Part shown: positions 36,584 to 50,451 of the stretch, piece by piece
Layout of the letters: every line of letters begins with the position of its first letter
Numbering within the stretch: position 1 is the stretch's first letter
Assembly (NCBI GenBank): GCA_033782935.1
Contig: JAWQEG010000005.1
Span: 113,618-177,617 of the forward strand
From: Petrolisthes cinctipes
Lineage: Eukaryota > Arthropoda > Malacostraca > Decapoda > Porcellanidae
Reading direction: 5' to 3'
Length of the DNA stretch: 64,000 nt
Position numbers and translations under genes: made by a program
Notes under the pieces: generated by a model
What the model saw: only the letters and a program-made list of their open reading frames with translations
What the model was told of the DNA's origin: nothing
Databases searched by the model: none

Positions 36584-37151
36584 ACACATGCGTCCGTACA
36601 ATTATTATGCTTCCTCAGCTCTCAGCCAAGCTTAGTTTAAGTCCAGTGGTTGGGTCTGGACCACAGGTCCCACAATAACCCCCACATCGTCCCAGGATCC
36701 TCTGGTTACCCTGTTGTGGGAGTCAGATATTTAGTTGTTAACAAAGACTGTGAATCTATTACACAGTATTAAAAAAAATTCAATTTATGACACATCAATT
36801 TAAAACAACCTGTACAGTACTCCTATTAAGGAGGTGGCCATGAAAGAGGAGTTTCAACATGAAAAAAGAAAAATGAATACATGTAAAGCTGGCAGCATAA
36901 ATTCGCGTCCATTTCATGTACTTGATAATGCTAATATGACCTGATAGTTGCATTCTGAACCAGTTTCTATCCTAACAACATGTGTAATTTACCACATGTG
37001 AAGTATATCTGTCACCTCTGCATTCAAATTGTATTACAACATCAATATAGCACAACTCATAGATACACAGGTGGAAATGAAGCAAACTTATGCTGCCGAC
37101 TGTACTTAATTGAAGACCTAAGAAAATTTTAATCATCCTGAACAAACTTAC

Positions 37152-37348
37152 ATCTAATCTCTTGATATCCTTAGCTGCCTGGTTTCCATCAACAGTCCAG
37201 GTGGTGCGTTTGGCCACAACAAGTTCTGTCCCAGCCAGGTTGATGGAGAAAGCTCCCTGTGGACACCCAGCTGTACTGTAGCAATCTCCTGCTTCTCCAT
37301 ACCTCACTGGGTTGCCTGACACCACTTGTGCGTAAGTGAAGTCATATG
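37152..37348 (-). CDS. ADAMTS9-like: ADAMTS exon: GON domain, later part
   Basis: [25 protein letters not shown] and [16 protein letters not shown], then GTAAGT donor in phase 0. Relatives continue with a short Cys-rich end (CGGYCGKC type), so one more exon is expected at lower coordinates. Confidence 0.94.
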
Positions 37349-39706
37349 CTGTGGGAATAAACAGGACATTCTAATTCTTTCTTCTTAATATGCCAGTAAT
37401 TTAAAGAACACTATGTTACCACATTGTTACACATTGTTCTCATTCTGAATTAAACAATTCTATCAATAATCGGTAGGTATGAAATTGTTTTAGAAAAGTA
37501 TGTCCCAAGCAAATTTAATGAAGAAGTAAATATGGAATCACAGTGTGTTTTGGTGGTGGAGGTGCCTGGTGTAGTAGTAAGATACCAACTACTGTACTCA
37601 CTGTTGACAATGAGTGTGGTTGTGTTGAATCTGATCTTGGAAAATGCAGTGTAGCCAGAGTGTCGACCAGTTTCCCTCACACACTCACACTGGTCCCGTC
37701 GTTCCCCTCCATAAGGGCAGGTGTCAGGTTGGATCAGGCTGTGAAAGGGGTATAACTATAGGGAAACAAACATCACCAAAGTTTCTTAATTAGTTCTTTT
37801 GGTATGGGAGGTATCTCAGTTACAACTACTGTACAGTAAGGCTGTAATAATGTTTCTCTTCATATACTGCCGGTTATCCACGTCACAGCATGCAAGAGAA
37901 AATATTCCGAGCATTATTTTTATATTAGGCACTCAGTAGAATACATCAATAACTATCAAGTGCCTACTAAGTGCCTCCGTCAGCAAGAAGTGAATGCTTG
38001 ATAAAGATATTGAGCAAAGCTGCAAGGCATTTTCCAGCTTTTTTCCTTCACTCTTCCCTCTACATCTCCCTCCCTCCCTTTTCCTCCATCCATCCCTTTC
38101 TTCCATCCTCTTCCCTATCTCCCTTCCTCCTTCCTACCTCTAGCAGTGCAGTACTCACATTTTGTTATATATTTCAGCGAAGTTGCCCTCCTCCCCAGCA
38201 GGTAGCGTTAGGTACTCTGTGGGTGTATTTGTGTTCATCCCTCGACAGAAGATACTCATGTTCCGACCACCCACATACAAGGAATACTCACCATCCAGGC
38301 TCACCTGCTGTGCTTCCCGTACCTGTGGGTGGGCAGAGAAGTACTTAAAATTAATCTACTGACTGATTGGGGGAAAACAATGAAGTTATCTGATTGCCTA
38401 TTTGGTGTTTATTCAATGATAATGGCTCAACACAAAAAATCATATGCCAATCAGATATATTACTGTACTGTATAGTTTATACAGAACCTCAGTTGCCCGT
38501 AAGTGGACAAGCATGATGGAATAAAATTTCATTATAATCACCTCAATACAACTGGTGAAACCACAGGGTTTGACACGACATTTCTGCTTGCGTCGCGGTC
38601 TGTGATCTCGGGAGCAATACCGGCGTGCTACCCTCTGACCATGCATATTGACACAGTGTACACCACGACGCTGACGACCACGACGGCCACATTCACCCTG
38701 GCACTGTGGGGCAGATGTTAAGATTTACTTACACATTTACATTCTTTCATTAAGGGTAATAACTGACAGTAGTTTCAATATGTGATCAGTCTCTAACTCA
38801 TTACTGTACAGTACTATTATTATTATTATCATGGTACCTCACTAAACTTACGGGGCCCTGCCCAGGGGGGGGTGACTTTATTCTTTGTGAATACTAGCCA
38901 TCCCCCACAGGGCTAGAAAAATGATTATTGTAGGATCTGGTCACTTTCTAGTGGATTTGACAAGATCTGCCCACATGTATTAAAAATCCATGTGAGGTAT
39001 ACTGCAACCAGAGGCTTTTTTTTTTTCTTTTTTTTTCACTGCTGTGTGGACCGCCAGCACACTGGGGTGCATTATTCCTTTGCATGCAGCAGTCTAAACT
39101 CCCTCCTACTTTATGATCCCTTCAGGACTGGTCTCTTGTGGAAACGTGGACTTGGGCCCACAGCACTGGCTGTGGAATCTCCCTGGCGGTCGGAGGCCCC
39201 CAGACTCCTTGGTCCAGTAAGCTCTGGTCCTATCATCCTGGGATGTGCTTCGGTAGCCCAGGCATATAGCGCCATCCCCTCCTTTATTCTCATTTGCTTT
39301 TTTACTGCGACCAGAGTGTACCGGGGGTCTGTGGGGCAGGAGGCCATTCTGCCCCGAGAGAACAACAACAACAACTTACGGGACACCATTGCTCTTATGT
39401 TTGCCTTACCTGTTTCCAAGGCTTAACCCTCCAGAAGAAGCCATGTTGACAAGGTCCCATATTACACCTGCGGGTATGTCTGGGTCGCTTGGTTTCATTA
39501 CACCCTTGCTCCACTGGCTGGGGATCCTGCCACCCTGCTCTGTTCACTATGTGGCAAGTTACATCACGCATCTGTGTCCCTGGACCACACACCTCTGAAC
39601 ACTGTGGATTGGGTAGGGCAGGGGAAGAAGTAAGTATGAGTGTGAGGCATGATATGGAAGAAAACTGGCACGGAGAGCAAGGTAGGATGAGAATAAAATC
39701 AGGAGG

Positions 39707-39737
<31 letters not shown>

Positions 39738-42700
39738 AGATTATTACAAAAAATACACAAAAATTACATTAACCAAACTCTATTTTACATAAAAAAAGCC
39801 ACAACTTAAATAAAAAAATATATAAATAAAAACAAATATAAATATATTGTAAAATGATTTAGAGATCCTTTTAACTTTCTTGTACTACTATACAGGTACC
39901 AAAATCTGGATGATGGCTTTGTGAAAACATGCTGTGCAAAATATTATCTTGTTGCAGTGAGAAAATAACATTAGTTTTAAAAATCTGGGCAGAAATTACA
40001 AATAGAACACTTGGGGTGTTGTTGTGTTGAGAAGTATCTGAAGTATGGCAACACTTTTAAGTGAAAAGTACTACACTTCTGGTGATATTTTAAAACAGAA
40101 GGAAGAACTGCACCTTCCCCTTGCTATATCTTACAGTTGTATTTAATAACATGAAATATGTGTGGCAAATGGTTTTATCCATTCATGCATACATATACTT
40201 GGTACAGGAGCCTTATTTTCTATCTTTAAAATATGGGCAGAAACCCTCCCTGAACAAAATCATTTACAGTGCTGTTAACTAGTATTCATTTTCAGCAAGA
40301 TGGAAAGGTACAGCAACTCCCTTTGTTTTAATATCTCAGTTAGTATTTATAGAGTACAGTAACATGCATTTCCATAAACATGCAAGAAACATGAGAACAG
40401 GAAGATAAAATATAAAGACTACAAAAGCTACAGGTGAAGAGGAATCATAATACAAAAAAGTGTACGAAAGAATGGGAAGATACAAGTCACAAGTTATCTA
40501 TAAGACAACTGCAGCTGGATACCATATATGAAGTAAGAGGACAATTAAGTAGGGTAATACCAAACATTAAGGTAGTCTATAATTTAGAAATGAAGTACTG
40601 TACAAGGGAAGTGTGTGGTAACAGATATGCCTATACAGTTCTACTGTACAACAAAGATATTGTATTTACCTACTCTATGTATGTAAAGACACAAGTAGGT
40701 CCTGTACAACCAATGAGAAAACACTATACCTTCCAGCCCACTATACTCTGTAGCTTAACTGGCTCATATAATGGAAGGTAAAAAGAACTAGGAGCAGTAA
40801 CTATTACGTCATACTAGAAACTATGTGAGTGAAGGCAGAAGGCTCTCTGAACACCATGAAACATAATCATATGGTGGGCGGGATGAAACGAATGAATGGC
40901 AATCATTACTTTCACTCTTAGCACTGTGGAGTAGAGTTAAAAAAGTAGTACAGTACTGTATTAGTGACACTATTCAATATATCAATATATATACAAGGCC
41001 CAAGTGCAATGCACATACCACACACTCATTACATGATGGTGCAAGTTCCTTTGAATGCTCTACACAACTAATGGCATTGTAGGTACCAAACATAATTTCT
41101 GTAGTACAAAGTATACTGTAGTGCTGTACTAAAAACAGGTGAGAAAATATGCAATTCTTTCAGTGTGAGGACATAGTACAGTATTATTTTCTTGGTACAT
41201 TATAACATTTTTACCTTGCTGATGCCAAACAGTTATCAGCTAGGAGGAGGAATCCTCATGCAAACTCTCTAAAAAGACACAAGCCAGAAGTGAGTGTGAG
41301 TGTGAGCAGCCTGACACAGTGAAGAGACTGGATTCACTGCCATCCAGATCAGTTACTATCTACAGTATAACATGAAATGCAAGCAGAGACTATACAGGGA
41401 AGTTGTCCTACAGATAGAGGCAAATATTAATGTTTGTTTTTCACGAGTTGACTGTAAAGGTCCAGGACCAATATCATAAAGGATAACCATGATCAGATGA
41501 AGTTCACCTCCCATGGAATAGGATTTGAGCATCAGTCAATCAGATGTAACATACTGATATCAGTTATGGATATTTACAATTAACTAGAAAAGAAATTACT
41601 ACTGTACAGTCTCTCTCCCAGCTCCCTCTACAATTACCACACTGATGTGCTAGTATCAATGAAGAAAATCTGGACCACTACTTTCACATCAAACATACTG
41701 TAGTCTTATACAGTATTCTTCAATTATCTGAAAACTGTACAGTACTCACTGTTGTGCGAGTTATGGGGTTACAATGCTGAATAATCTACACTGTCACATT
41801 CAGAGTGGATCATATTCTGACTCTGTCAGTGAATTTTTACCTTCAACAAATAGAACTCGAATAGATAACAAAAACATTTCTTAAATCAATGCAATATAAA
41901 ATGTATTTCACTCATATATGCCAGAATTAAATCTTGTTATGTGTTTAGATAGATAGTTCCACAACTGTACAAATGAATGTGAGTACTGTACAGTACTGGG
42001 AGCTGGGAATACAGGAACCCAACCTCTACTTTGCCGGGGTCTGTGGGGCAGGAGGCCATTCTGCCCCGGGAGAACAACAACAACAACTGTACACTGTGAC
42101 ACTCTGCCCAACTACTGTATAACTAATGTGAGGGCCTTATTACAGCTTGCTGTGACTAACTTCATAAAGACCATCAAACACTTAAAGTATCTAACTAATG
42201 TGAGCATCCCTTTAACAAGCACACCACAGTACAGGAGCTAAGAAAAAACAACCCGTGGGGTCAAATGCAATTATTATTGAGAGACGAATACTAAATTCAT
42301 CGTGAGAGAGTCGGAGTGGGTGAAATGTACCTCCGACCAGTGTGATGTGGCCCATCGGAATGGACATGGGTGCTTGTTACACCGTCGGGTTAACTTGCGC
42401 ATGGGCAGACCTTCGCGACGACAGTATTCAAAATGAACCTCTGCATCGTGCATCTGTGTGTCCCTACAGCTCACATTACGGAAGCTTACCCCACGGTCAC
42501 AAGGCTCCGAGCACTGTAAAAAGGAGCTATGTGGAGGGGCAGCAGATGTACAATGTGTGTGCATGTGTGTGGAGGGACGAAGTAATTATGAGTGCAGAAG
42601 TAAAGACCAGTTAGATGTCTCCAAAACTTAGAAATACATCTGTCAAACATGCCATAAGATCCACCACTGAATATTATACCTAGCAGTCCAATTTGGTAAT

Positions 42701-45700
42701 GAATTGGTGAAAGAGAACTTTATGTACTACTCTGTAACTGCTACTGTGATTGTTGGATCTGTTTGCTACTGCACAAATTTTGAGAACATAAGCCAGGATG
42801 AACCGAGTGGAACACTTGTCAGATGTGCATGAAAAGAGGATGGGAATGCAAGGGAGCTTCATAATGGGACATAAAATACACACTATTACTAACATTTCAT
42901 TACATGACATAGAAAACTAATTAGGGGAGGTGTAGGAAAGTACCCTTGACATGTGGGAAAAAAGATAGGCATCTCTTCTTAAAACAATTGACAGCAGAAT
43001 ATGGAAATAAACATGGAAAGGGATAAAGATGGATATTATTGAAGGTGAGTAGGTTTAGAAGGATTAGATAAATAAATCCTGTATATTGGTTAAGTAACTG
43101 CTCAAATTAAATATGTGTTTATGTCAGATAAAAAAAACCTGCATTAAATTATAAAAATGATCTATCTTTGGTATTTTGGGTAAAATGTTAGAAATTCATT
43201 AATTCCAAAAAGACTGTTTATGGCCATCTTTTTATTCACTTCCCTTATCATTTTGGTTGATTTGAAAAGTTAAAAGCTCTGCTTAATTGTTCAAAGTAAT
43301 TACTGTTTCTGCAGTAAAGATGGGAGATAGTGGGAACTTGATATGACTTAAAAATGACCACAAATATACTCAATTGTACGATAAATCATTACAAAATAAG
43401 GTGGTGGTGATGTTGATGAAAATGAAAAATATATTAATTGGACAAAATCAACATTAAACTCAAATTTCAGTATAGACACAGCCTCAACACACCAGAAGTT
43501 AACATGACAAGGAACTTATACATACAGTATTTCATTGCTATTTATAATACTGTACAGTACATATATTATTTACTGTACTGTATAGGCTTACAAACTTGAA
43601 AAAAGTTGGATCATATAAGAACCTTCAACAGTGCATAATAATATTAGTAAATTATGGTAACGGCTATAAATTCTTTTCAATTGTGCTAAAAACTAGCATC
43701 TAGATATGAACACATGTATACTGTACTGTACATCATAAAAATGTCCAACAATACATCACAACCACATTATAAACTTACATAATGAATGTAAGGTACTGTA
43801 TATAACCAATTAAGGAAATACAAGACCCAGTTAAATTTGAATTGAACACTGATTATGAGGAGCATTATAATGAATTCATCAGTTCAGAATGATGCAATTT
43901 ATCTTCAGTAGTCTGGGTTAACAATAATCAAAGGCAAGTCACACCTGGCTTTATAAAGCTTGTGTTTATGGACAGTTAGTATTAAGAAGATTTAGAATAC
44001 AAGCAGATAAGTAGAGTCAGTATTTATGTTGTCACCATTATGAGAAGTCAGTTTGAAGACAGTCAGCATTTAAGGAGAGTCACCATATAAGTAAAGTCAT
44101 CGTCTACAGAGACTTTTCCAACATAACCCAGTTGTGGCCGTGACATCTGGTTAGTTTTGAAGCCTTCAGAGATGTAAGTTTTAGGGGAGGAGTAGCATCT
44201 TACTAGTAAACATATAGTTCTCTGGTGGTGCAGTCTAGATGTAACAGACCTCTCCTAGGATAAGGTCTGGCTCTTATTCATCCAAAGGAGAAGGGAACAC
44301 CCTTTTCCTTTGTCACACAAATCTCTGTTTCACAAACATGCAGTACTATTTTCACACTTCTTTCTCACCCACATACAGTATAATCTTCTACATATTGGTC
44401 TCACAATTGTAGTCTCCCATACATTAATTTAATAAATTCTATACTGTACTCCCATAATTATCAATTCCTAAAACCTTTGTCTTTCACATAACTATAATCT
44501 TCCACAACATAGTCGATGGGGACTCCTCTCTGGTCTCGTAAATCAACCTTTACAAGATGGGGGTTTAGTTTTGATCCCTGATGTAATCCCATCCACCACT
44601 ACCTTGTATCCATCCATCATTCCTACCTCACACTTCACCACTGCCACTCTGTCCTCATACATATCCTGCACAACTCTACTAACATACTTCTCTGCCACTC
44701 TTGACTTCCTCATACAATACCATAATTACTCTCTGGTGTAAACAGAGAAAAAAATACACTTAAATGCCTTTGTAGAATTTCTGCTTGGCAATTTAAAGTT
44801 AGCTAATTTATCAGCAATATACTGTATAATCAAAACCAGATCAGCCATAATTAACTGAAATTCAGTACTACAATCTGCTCAAAAAAGTATAAAGTCAAGA
44901 CTGGATGCAATAAATGTCCTCATCACTGCCTATCCCATGAATGTTCCTAAATACAGCCTTACTGCAGCATGGAAAGCGTAAACATCAGACTGCACCGCCA
45001 GACTAATCTGTGGGGGAACTTAACCCATTTTCGGTTTACACCTGCATTACAAAAACAAAAAGCCGAGGGCAATACTGTGAGAGACACGTGGGTCAATCAT
45101 ACTGACACACACATAAAGCCAAAAATTTCAAAAACTTACCAGCAGGGTGTCAGAAGGATGGGTGGATGTGGAAGGGTAAGGTAACAAAGGTGATGGAGGG
45201 AGGGTTTTGTGGTGAGGGATGTGTGCACAAAACTACTGTACCATATCATTAAAATTGACAAAACTGACAACTATTAAATTCAAAGTTTATCACCTATTTA
45301 AAAAGGAGAATTGCAAGTGATTTTTTTTAGAAAGTGTTTAAAAATTTCTTAATGGCTTGATTATATATGAGAAATTAGCTTACAGTACTTATGGGGTAGA
45401 AAAAAAATAAAATAGAGAAGATGTGAAGAAAATAGAACTTGTATATTAATTATTCTAGTGCACACAACCCATCACAAGTCTGGTTACAGTTACCAACACC
45501 ATTCTCAGATTATTTATTCATTTTACAAAACAGTATAAAAATATTCCTAATAACTTGTCATCAAATTAACGATTGCCAATTACTTCATTCACATACACAC
45601 GTGTTCAATACTGACAGAATACATGCCACATAAAATGCTTGTAATAATAACATATACTGTACACATTGTGCCATTTCCAATCTCTACTACACACACACAC

Positions 45701-48700
45701 ACACACACACTCATTATCACAGGAAATACGTAAAATATGAATGCCCCAAAAAGAAAAATTATAATTGTTACAAAATAAATATAAAGATTAAAGGCTACAG
45801 GATTCTTGCACTACATATGCACAATCATACACTATCAGGAAGAGAGGATGGAAAGGGGAAGTAAGTAGATCAGCAGGATGAGGCCATAGTTGTCAATGTA
45901 GCATTTTCTCAACAGCCAATATTGGAAAGTATTGCTCAAGTCTTACAAATGACAACAAAATGCAGTATAGTAATTTCACAAAAATTGAAAATCATTACTA
46001 TACAGTATTCCTGTTTCTCAATAAGTTTTAACAAATATTAAAAATATATATATTTCAGGCTGTAGAAAAAAATGGTAAATTGGCTTCAGTGGGTATGGCA
46101 GAGTCTAGTGTCCTTCAGTAGCTACAGGTGGTTCCAAGGACAGTCATCTCATCATCCAAGTCTTTTAGTTTGTCTTAAAATTTTAATTAGCACCCTCAGA
46201 GGAGGAAACAAAGCAGCTGATTCTGGATATACATAGTTTGACACACTGAATTACTTACAATTCCAAATATTGATACTGTACCTCTTTCACGATATAAAAG
46301 GTTCAGTACAGGGAAGAGCAATGTGTGTTTAGGGGTGGGGGATGGGGGAGGAAGATCTTTTGGAAACTGCTATGTTGTACTATAGTTACAAACTTACAGT
46401 ACATCTTAAGTGTTTTTGACAATGTTCAATTACTTTAATCCTGATCAAGTTTTAACTCCAAGGGTGCTAACTACTGTATAGGTTTCTGTGTGTTTATGTT
46501 ACACCATGAGTGTCAGTCAAAACATTACATTATACCAGTTTATGAAAAAATAATTTTAATTTAAATTAAACTTAATTCACACAGGAAAATAAATCCCAAA
46601 ATCAATCCAATGAAAACATCACAACTCCAAATTAACAAAAAAGTAAATAGACATATAACGTTATATTGTAATTACCTGTACAGTATAATTATACTACAGG
46701 AAACTATTATGACAAGGAACAAAAGCTATAAAATAAAAAATCTATGCAGAATTGAAAATGTATAATTATACTGTACAGTATAGAGTATTGCTAATGGCAC
46801 AAAAACTGTATAAAATTTACTATCACCATATTTAATACATTTAAAATGTAGTCAATTAAAATATCCTACCCTTAAACTCAGACCCTATGTTGACCAATCC
46901 TATATATAGCTGTATCGGGCAGCTTGAGAGCTGCCATACTTTACCGGCGACCACTGTCCGACGAGCCACTTGTACCGTTGCCTCTCTCCCCGCCGCCTCC
47001 CCGCTCCTCTATTCCCACTGCAAGGTATCTTGCAGCGGCGAACGTGTGTGGGCTGGTCGTCAGGGTCACACAATCGGTCATCCAACGTCGGTCCATTGGG
47101 GTCACGACACACCACCAGGCGCTGCTGACGACCCCTACCACATCTCTGACGTACACGACACTAAGGAGGCAGGAGGGATACATTTGTAAGAGTAAGAAGA
47201 GGAAGAGGAGGAAGATAATACAGTAAAAAGATAATAATGAATAAAAAATGATGATAGAAACCGGATGAAAATAAGTGGAATGATAAATTAATGATAAGAA
47301 GTTATAAATGACTAGAATGCAAGATAACATATCAGATATATCACTCTCCCTCTTACCTGTCCCCAGTCTCCAACGGACCACTCAGTACAGGCGTGGGTAT
47401 TGCAGGGAGCAGTGTCTTGTGGTCGCTGATCTTCTAAGCATCCATGACCACCACCATCACTGCCACAAACAACTTGGCGCCTCTTCTCACCACCACCACA
47501 CTCCTTGGAACACTGGGTCATGCACCAGACACACAGTCAGTCAAACCAAACTTATGGAATGAGTATTATGGTAAAGGAAACCAAGAAAGCAAATAATAAA
47601 TAATAATAATATCTACATTACATGTACTGTACTGTATTGCATAAAACTATATTTTTATAGTGACTAGATTTATGTTGGGTTATGATTAGCACCAGAAAAA
47701 TGGTCCCTGTTGTATCCTTATGATTTACCTTGATGAGCAACAAATAACTGAGTGTGAGAGCATACTTATCACAATGATGTTATACATTACTGTACATGGA
47801 AAGTGTGCTTATCTATGAACTGTTCGTTTGAACTTTTGTTGAACTTGGGAGTCAAGATAGGACAGACCAAGGGATATATAGGAGGAAACTGTACTGACCG
47901 TACTCCATCCTCCAGTGTGCCAGCTGATGGTGGGGTCAGGGGGAGAAGTTGGGGGGGAGAAGTTTGTCACCACATTGTTGTTTTCCTCCTTGTTGTTCCT
48001 CCCTCCCCGTCCTCTCCCCTCTCCTCGACTCCTCTCCTCCCTCCGGTCTCCCCTCACTCTACCTGAGTGCCTCTCCTCCTCCCTCTCTCCGTCCAGCTGG
48101 TTGTCAGAAATTCGGTCAAAGTTTGTTTGTCCCCCAATGTCATCATAACCAGTTGGGAGTGCATTCGAGATCTCATTCGTTTCGGTATCATGCAACTTTG
48201 GTCTGCGTCGGTCGGTGCCATGGGAGTAAGGTTGGTGCCAAGGATAAGATACGTCGTACTTGCTTTGATCAGTCTTGGGGCGTCGGGGGTTGTTCCGATG
48301 ATGGTGGTGATGGTGCTGGTGAGTGCGATCAAGGGTGTTACTCTGGTCTGGGTGCTGTTTTCCTCCCTTGTTCTGAGGGTGATGAGAAAGAATATCAACT
48401 ATATATACAAACCTCTGTTTTATCATCAATACCCAACTTCCTATTTATCAAAGGGAAACAAATGTATGAAATATTATACTGATTATTTATACTACAGTGC
48501 ACACACCAATCCTACCAGACCCCTTTGAGTATAAAGTACAGTGCTTGCAAAACTCTATTCACTAAACAAAACCAAAGAGCTTCATAGAACCAATCAACTC
48601 CTTCAGCATGGTAACATAACTTAAATACAGTACTGTACAGGATTGCATTTTCTTTTGATTCATGACTGATGACTTTACAGTACTGTACAGTTGGCATAAA

Positions 48701-50414
48701 AAGTTTCGTTACCATCCTTTTAACAGTGTGATGTAATGTTGGTACGCCTGACTGGCGAGTCAGGTGTGACGCGAGTGTCTTATATACTGGTACCTCCGTC
48801 ACCCTCATTGACCGTCAGTGTCTAATGGGCAGGGAAGTAGGAATGACGTTCTTTCAGCCATTGCTACTTTTTCTGGGTATTTCACGGTTATTCTTGTTCT
48901 AAAATACTCTAATGTATTTCCTTATGTTTAATAATGAATAGTTAAATAGTAATAGTTCTTGAACACTCAAAATTTAGTTTAAAATCAGCTAAACTTCTGA
49001 TATAAAAAAGCTGTCACTGCCACGGCCCGCATATTATCAGAGTGGCAAAGGCGATAGCCATCCCGGATGTCTCGGATGACACGAGGCACGGCTGCCCAGT
49101 CTAGCGGAGTACCAATCCTGCCGCGCTTACCCATGTTAAAATTAATGTAGGGGTGGTAACGAAACTTTTTTTGCCTACTGTACCTGCAACTGACCTAAGG
49201 GGTAAATATTAACTCAATTAACTCTTAGAAAAATGACTTGTATAGTGCATAGGAGTACCACTAGGTATCCATATTTTCAGGGTACCCATGGTATTTGAGG
49301 TTAGACGAATATTTGAAGAAGCTTCCATATATACAGTAAATGCCCTGGTGCCTTTTATTTGACTAAGGATGTCTGTAAATGCACAGACATAGAACGTCAC
49401 TTGCTAAAGTTGAGGATGCATGTTATTACAAAATCCATATTTTGTCAAGGGAAACACAGTAGAAACTGTACTTATACAGAGCCCAAGGGGTTCTAGCATG
49501 GGGCTAAATAGTTAATCTTGGAGTACATCATGCACAGTACCATTTACAAAATGGTGTTTCAGTGTTTAGGGATAAATACAGCATAGTTACCATGCAAATT
49601 AAACTCAGAATCCAATTGTCACTGTACTATAAAAAAACACCAAGCCAGCAGGAAAAAAATGCAGTTAGTGGTTAATATACAGGTAGTCATGAGAAAACAT
49701 TTGACCAGTTATGGTTACCTTAGCTGGAGAAAAATCAGAGATTGAATGTTTGTCTGGTGGGTAAGTGGGTAAAGTGAGTGTGACTGAGGTGGTGTCAGTG
49801 GTAGTGGTGGATGGAGTGGATGAGGGTGGAGTTGTAGTAGTGGTTGTAGTGGATGTGGTGGTGGTGGTGGAAGGGGTACAGGGGATGTGACATGGGTCGG
49901 TCTCTGTTGGTTTGGGGGCAGGGCTGCAGTTCTCTGGGGGTTCAGGGTCACTGGGGAGCCCACAAGTCACCTTCCGACGCCTCACCCCAGTCCCGCACTC
50001 CTCTCCCCTGCCTATCCCTGCTCCTGAGCTGGGTGAGGGCACGCCTCCCACGTCACACTATAGAGAGCCAGGCAGGGGGAGGGTCACTAGAGAGCTCAAA
50101 ACACTCTTAGCAGCTCTCTCTATAACTGTGTACCACTACTACATTCAGTAATTACTCTCTGTCATTATGAAGATACGAAGTTAAGTGTTGTACTGTACAA
50201 TAACTTCTGACAAAGTGTTGTATTGTTTTTGTTCCATTTTAGCCCTGGATTATGCATTCATGAACACAGTGGTCCTGTTTTAAATTAAACTTCATGCTAA
50301 GTTTTGTAAACCATCATCCTCTTCCTCTTTGGTAAATAATAAAATGTTGAGTTATTCACGTGGTGCTTCAAGCATGTCCGTGCCTCCATGTGACAACTTT
50401 ACCCTGCATTTAAC

Positions 50415-50451
<37 letters not shown>

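Noticed and set aside
36135..36678. Open frames of 106-150 residues on both strands
   Set aside because: They lie inside the AAC-tailed retroposon and run through its poly(T); the homologous copy at 38855-39372 does not conserve a protein.
46900..47226. Plus-strand open frames of about 100 residues
   Set aside because: They are antisense to the TSP1-7 exon, whose minus-strand reading has the Cys pattern and splice sites.
47949..48528. Plus-strand open frames of 153-177 residues
   Set aside because: They are antisense shadows of the ADAMTS linker exon at 47899-48372, which has matching phases and splice sites.
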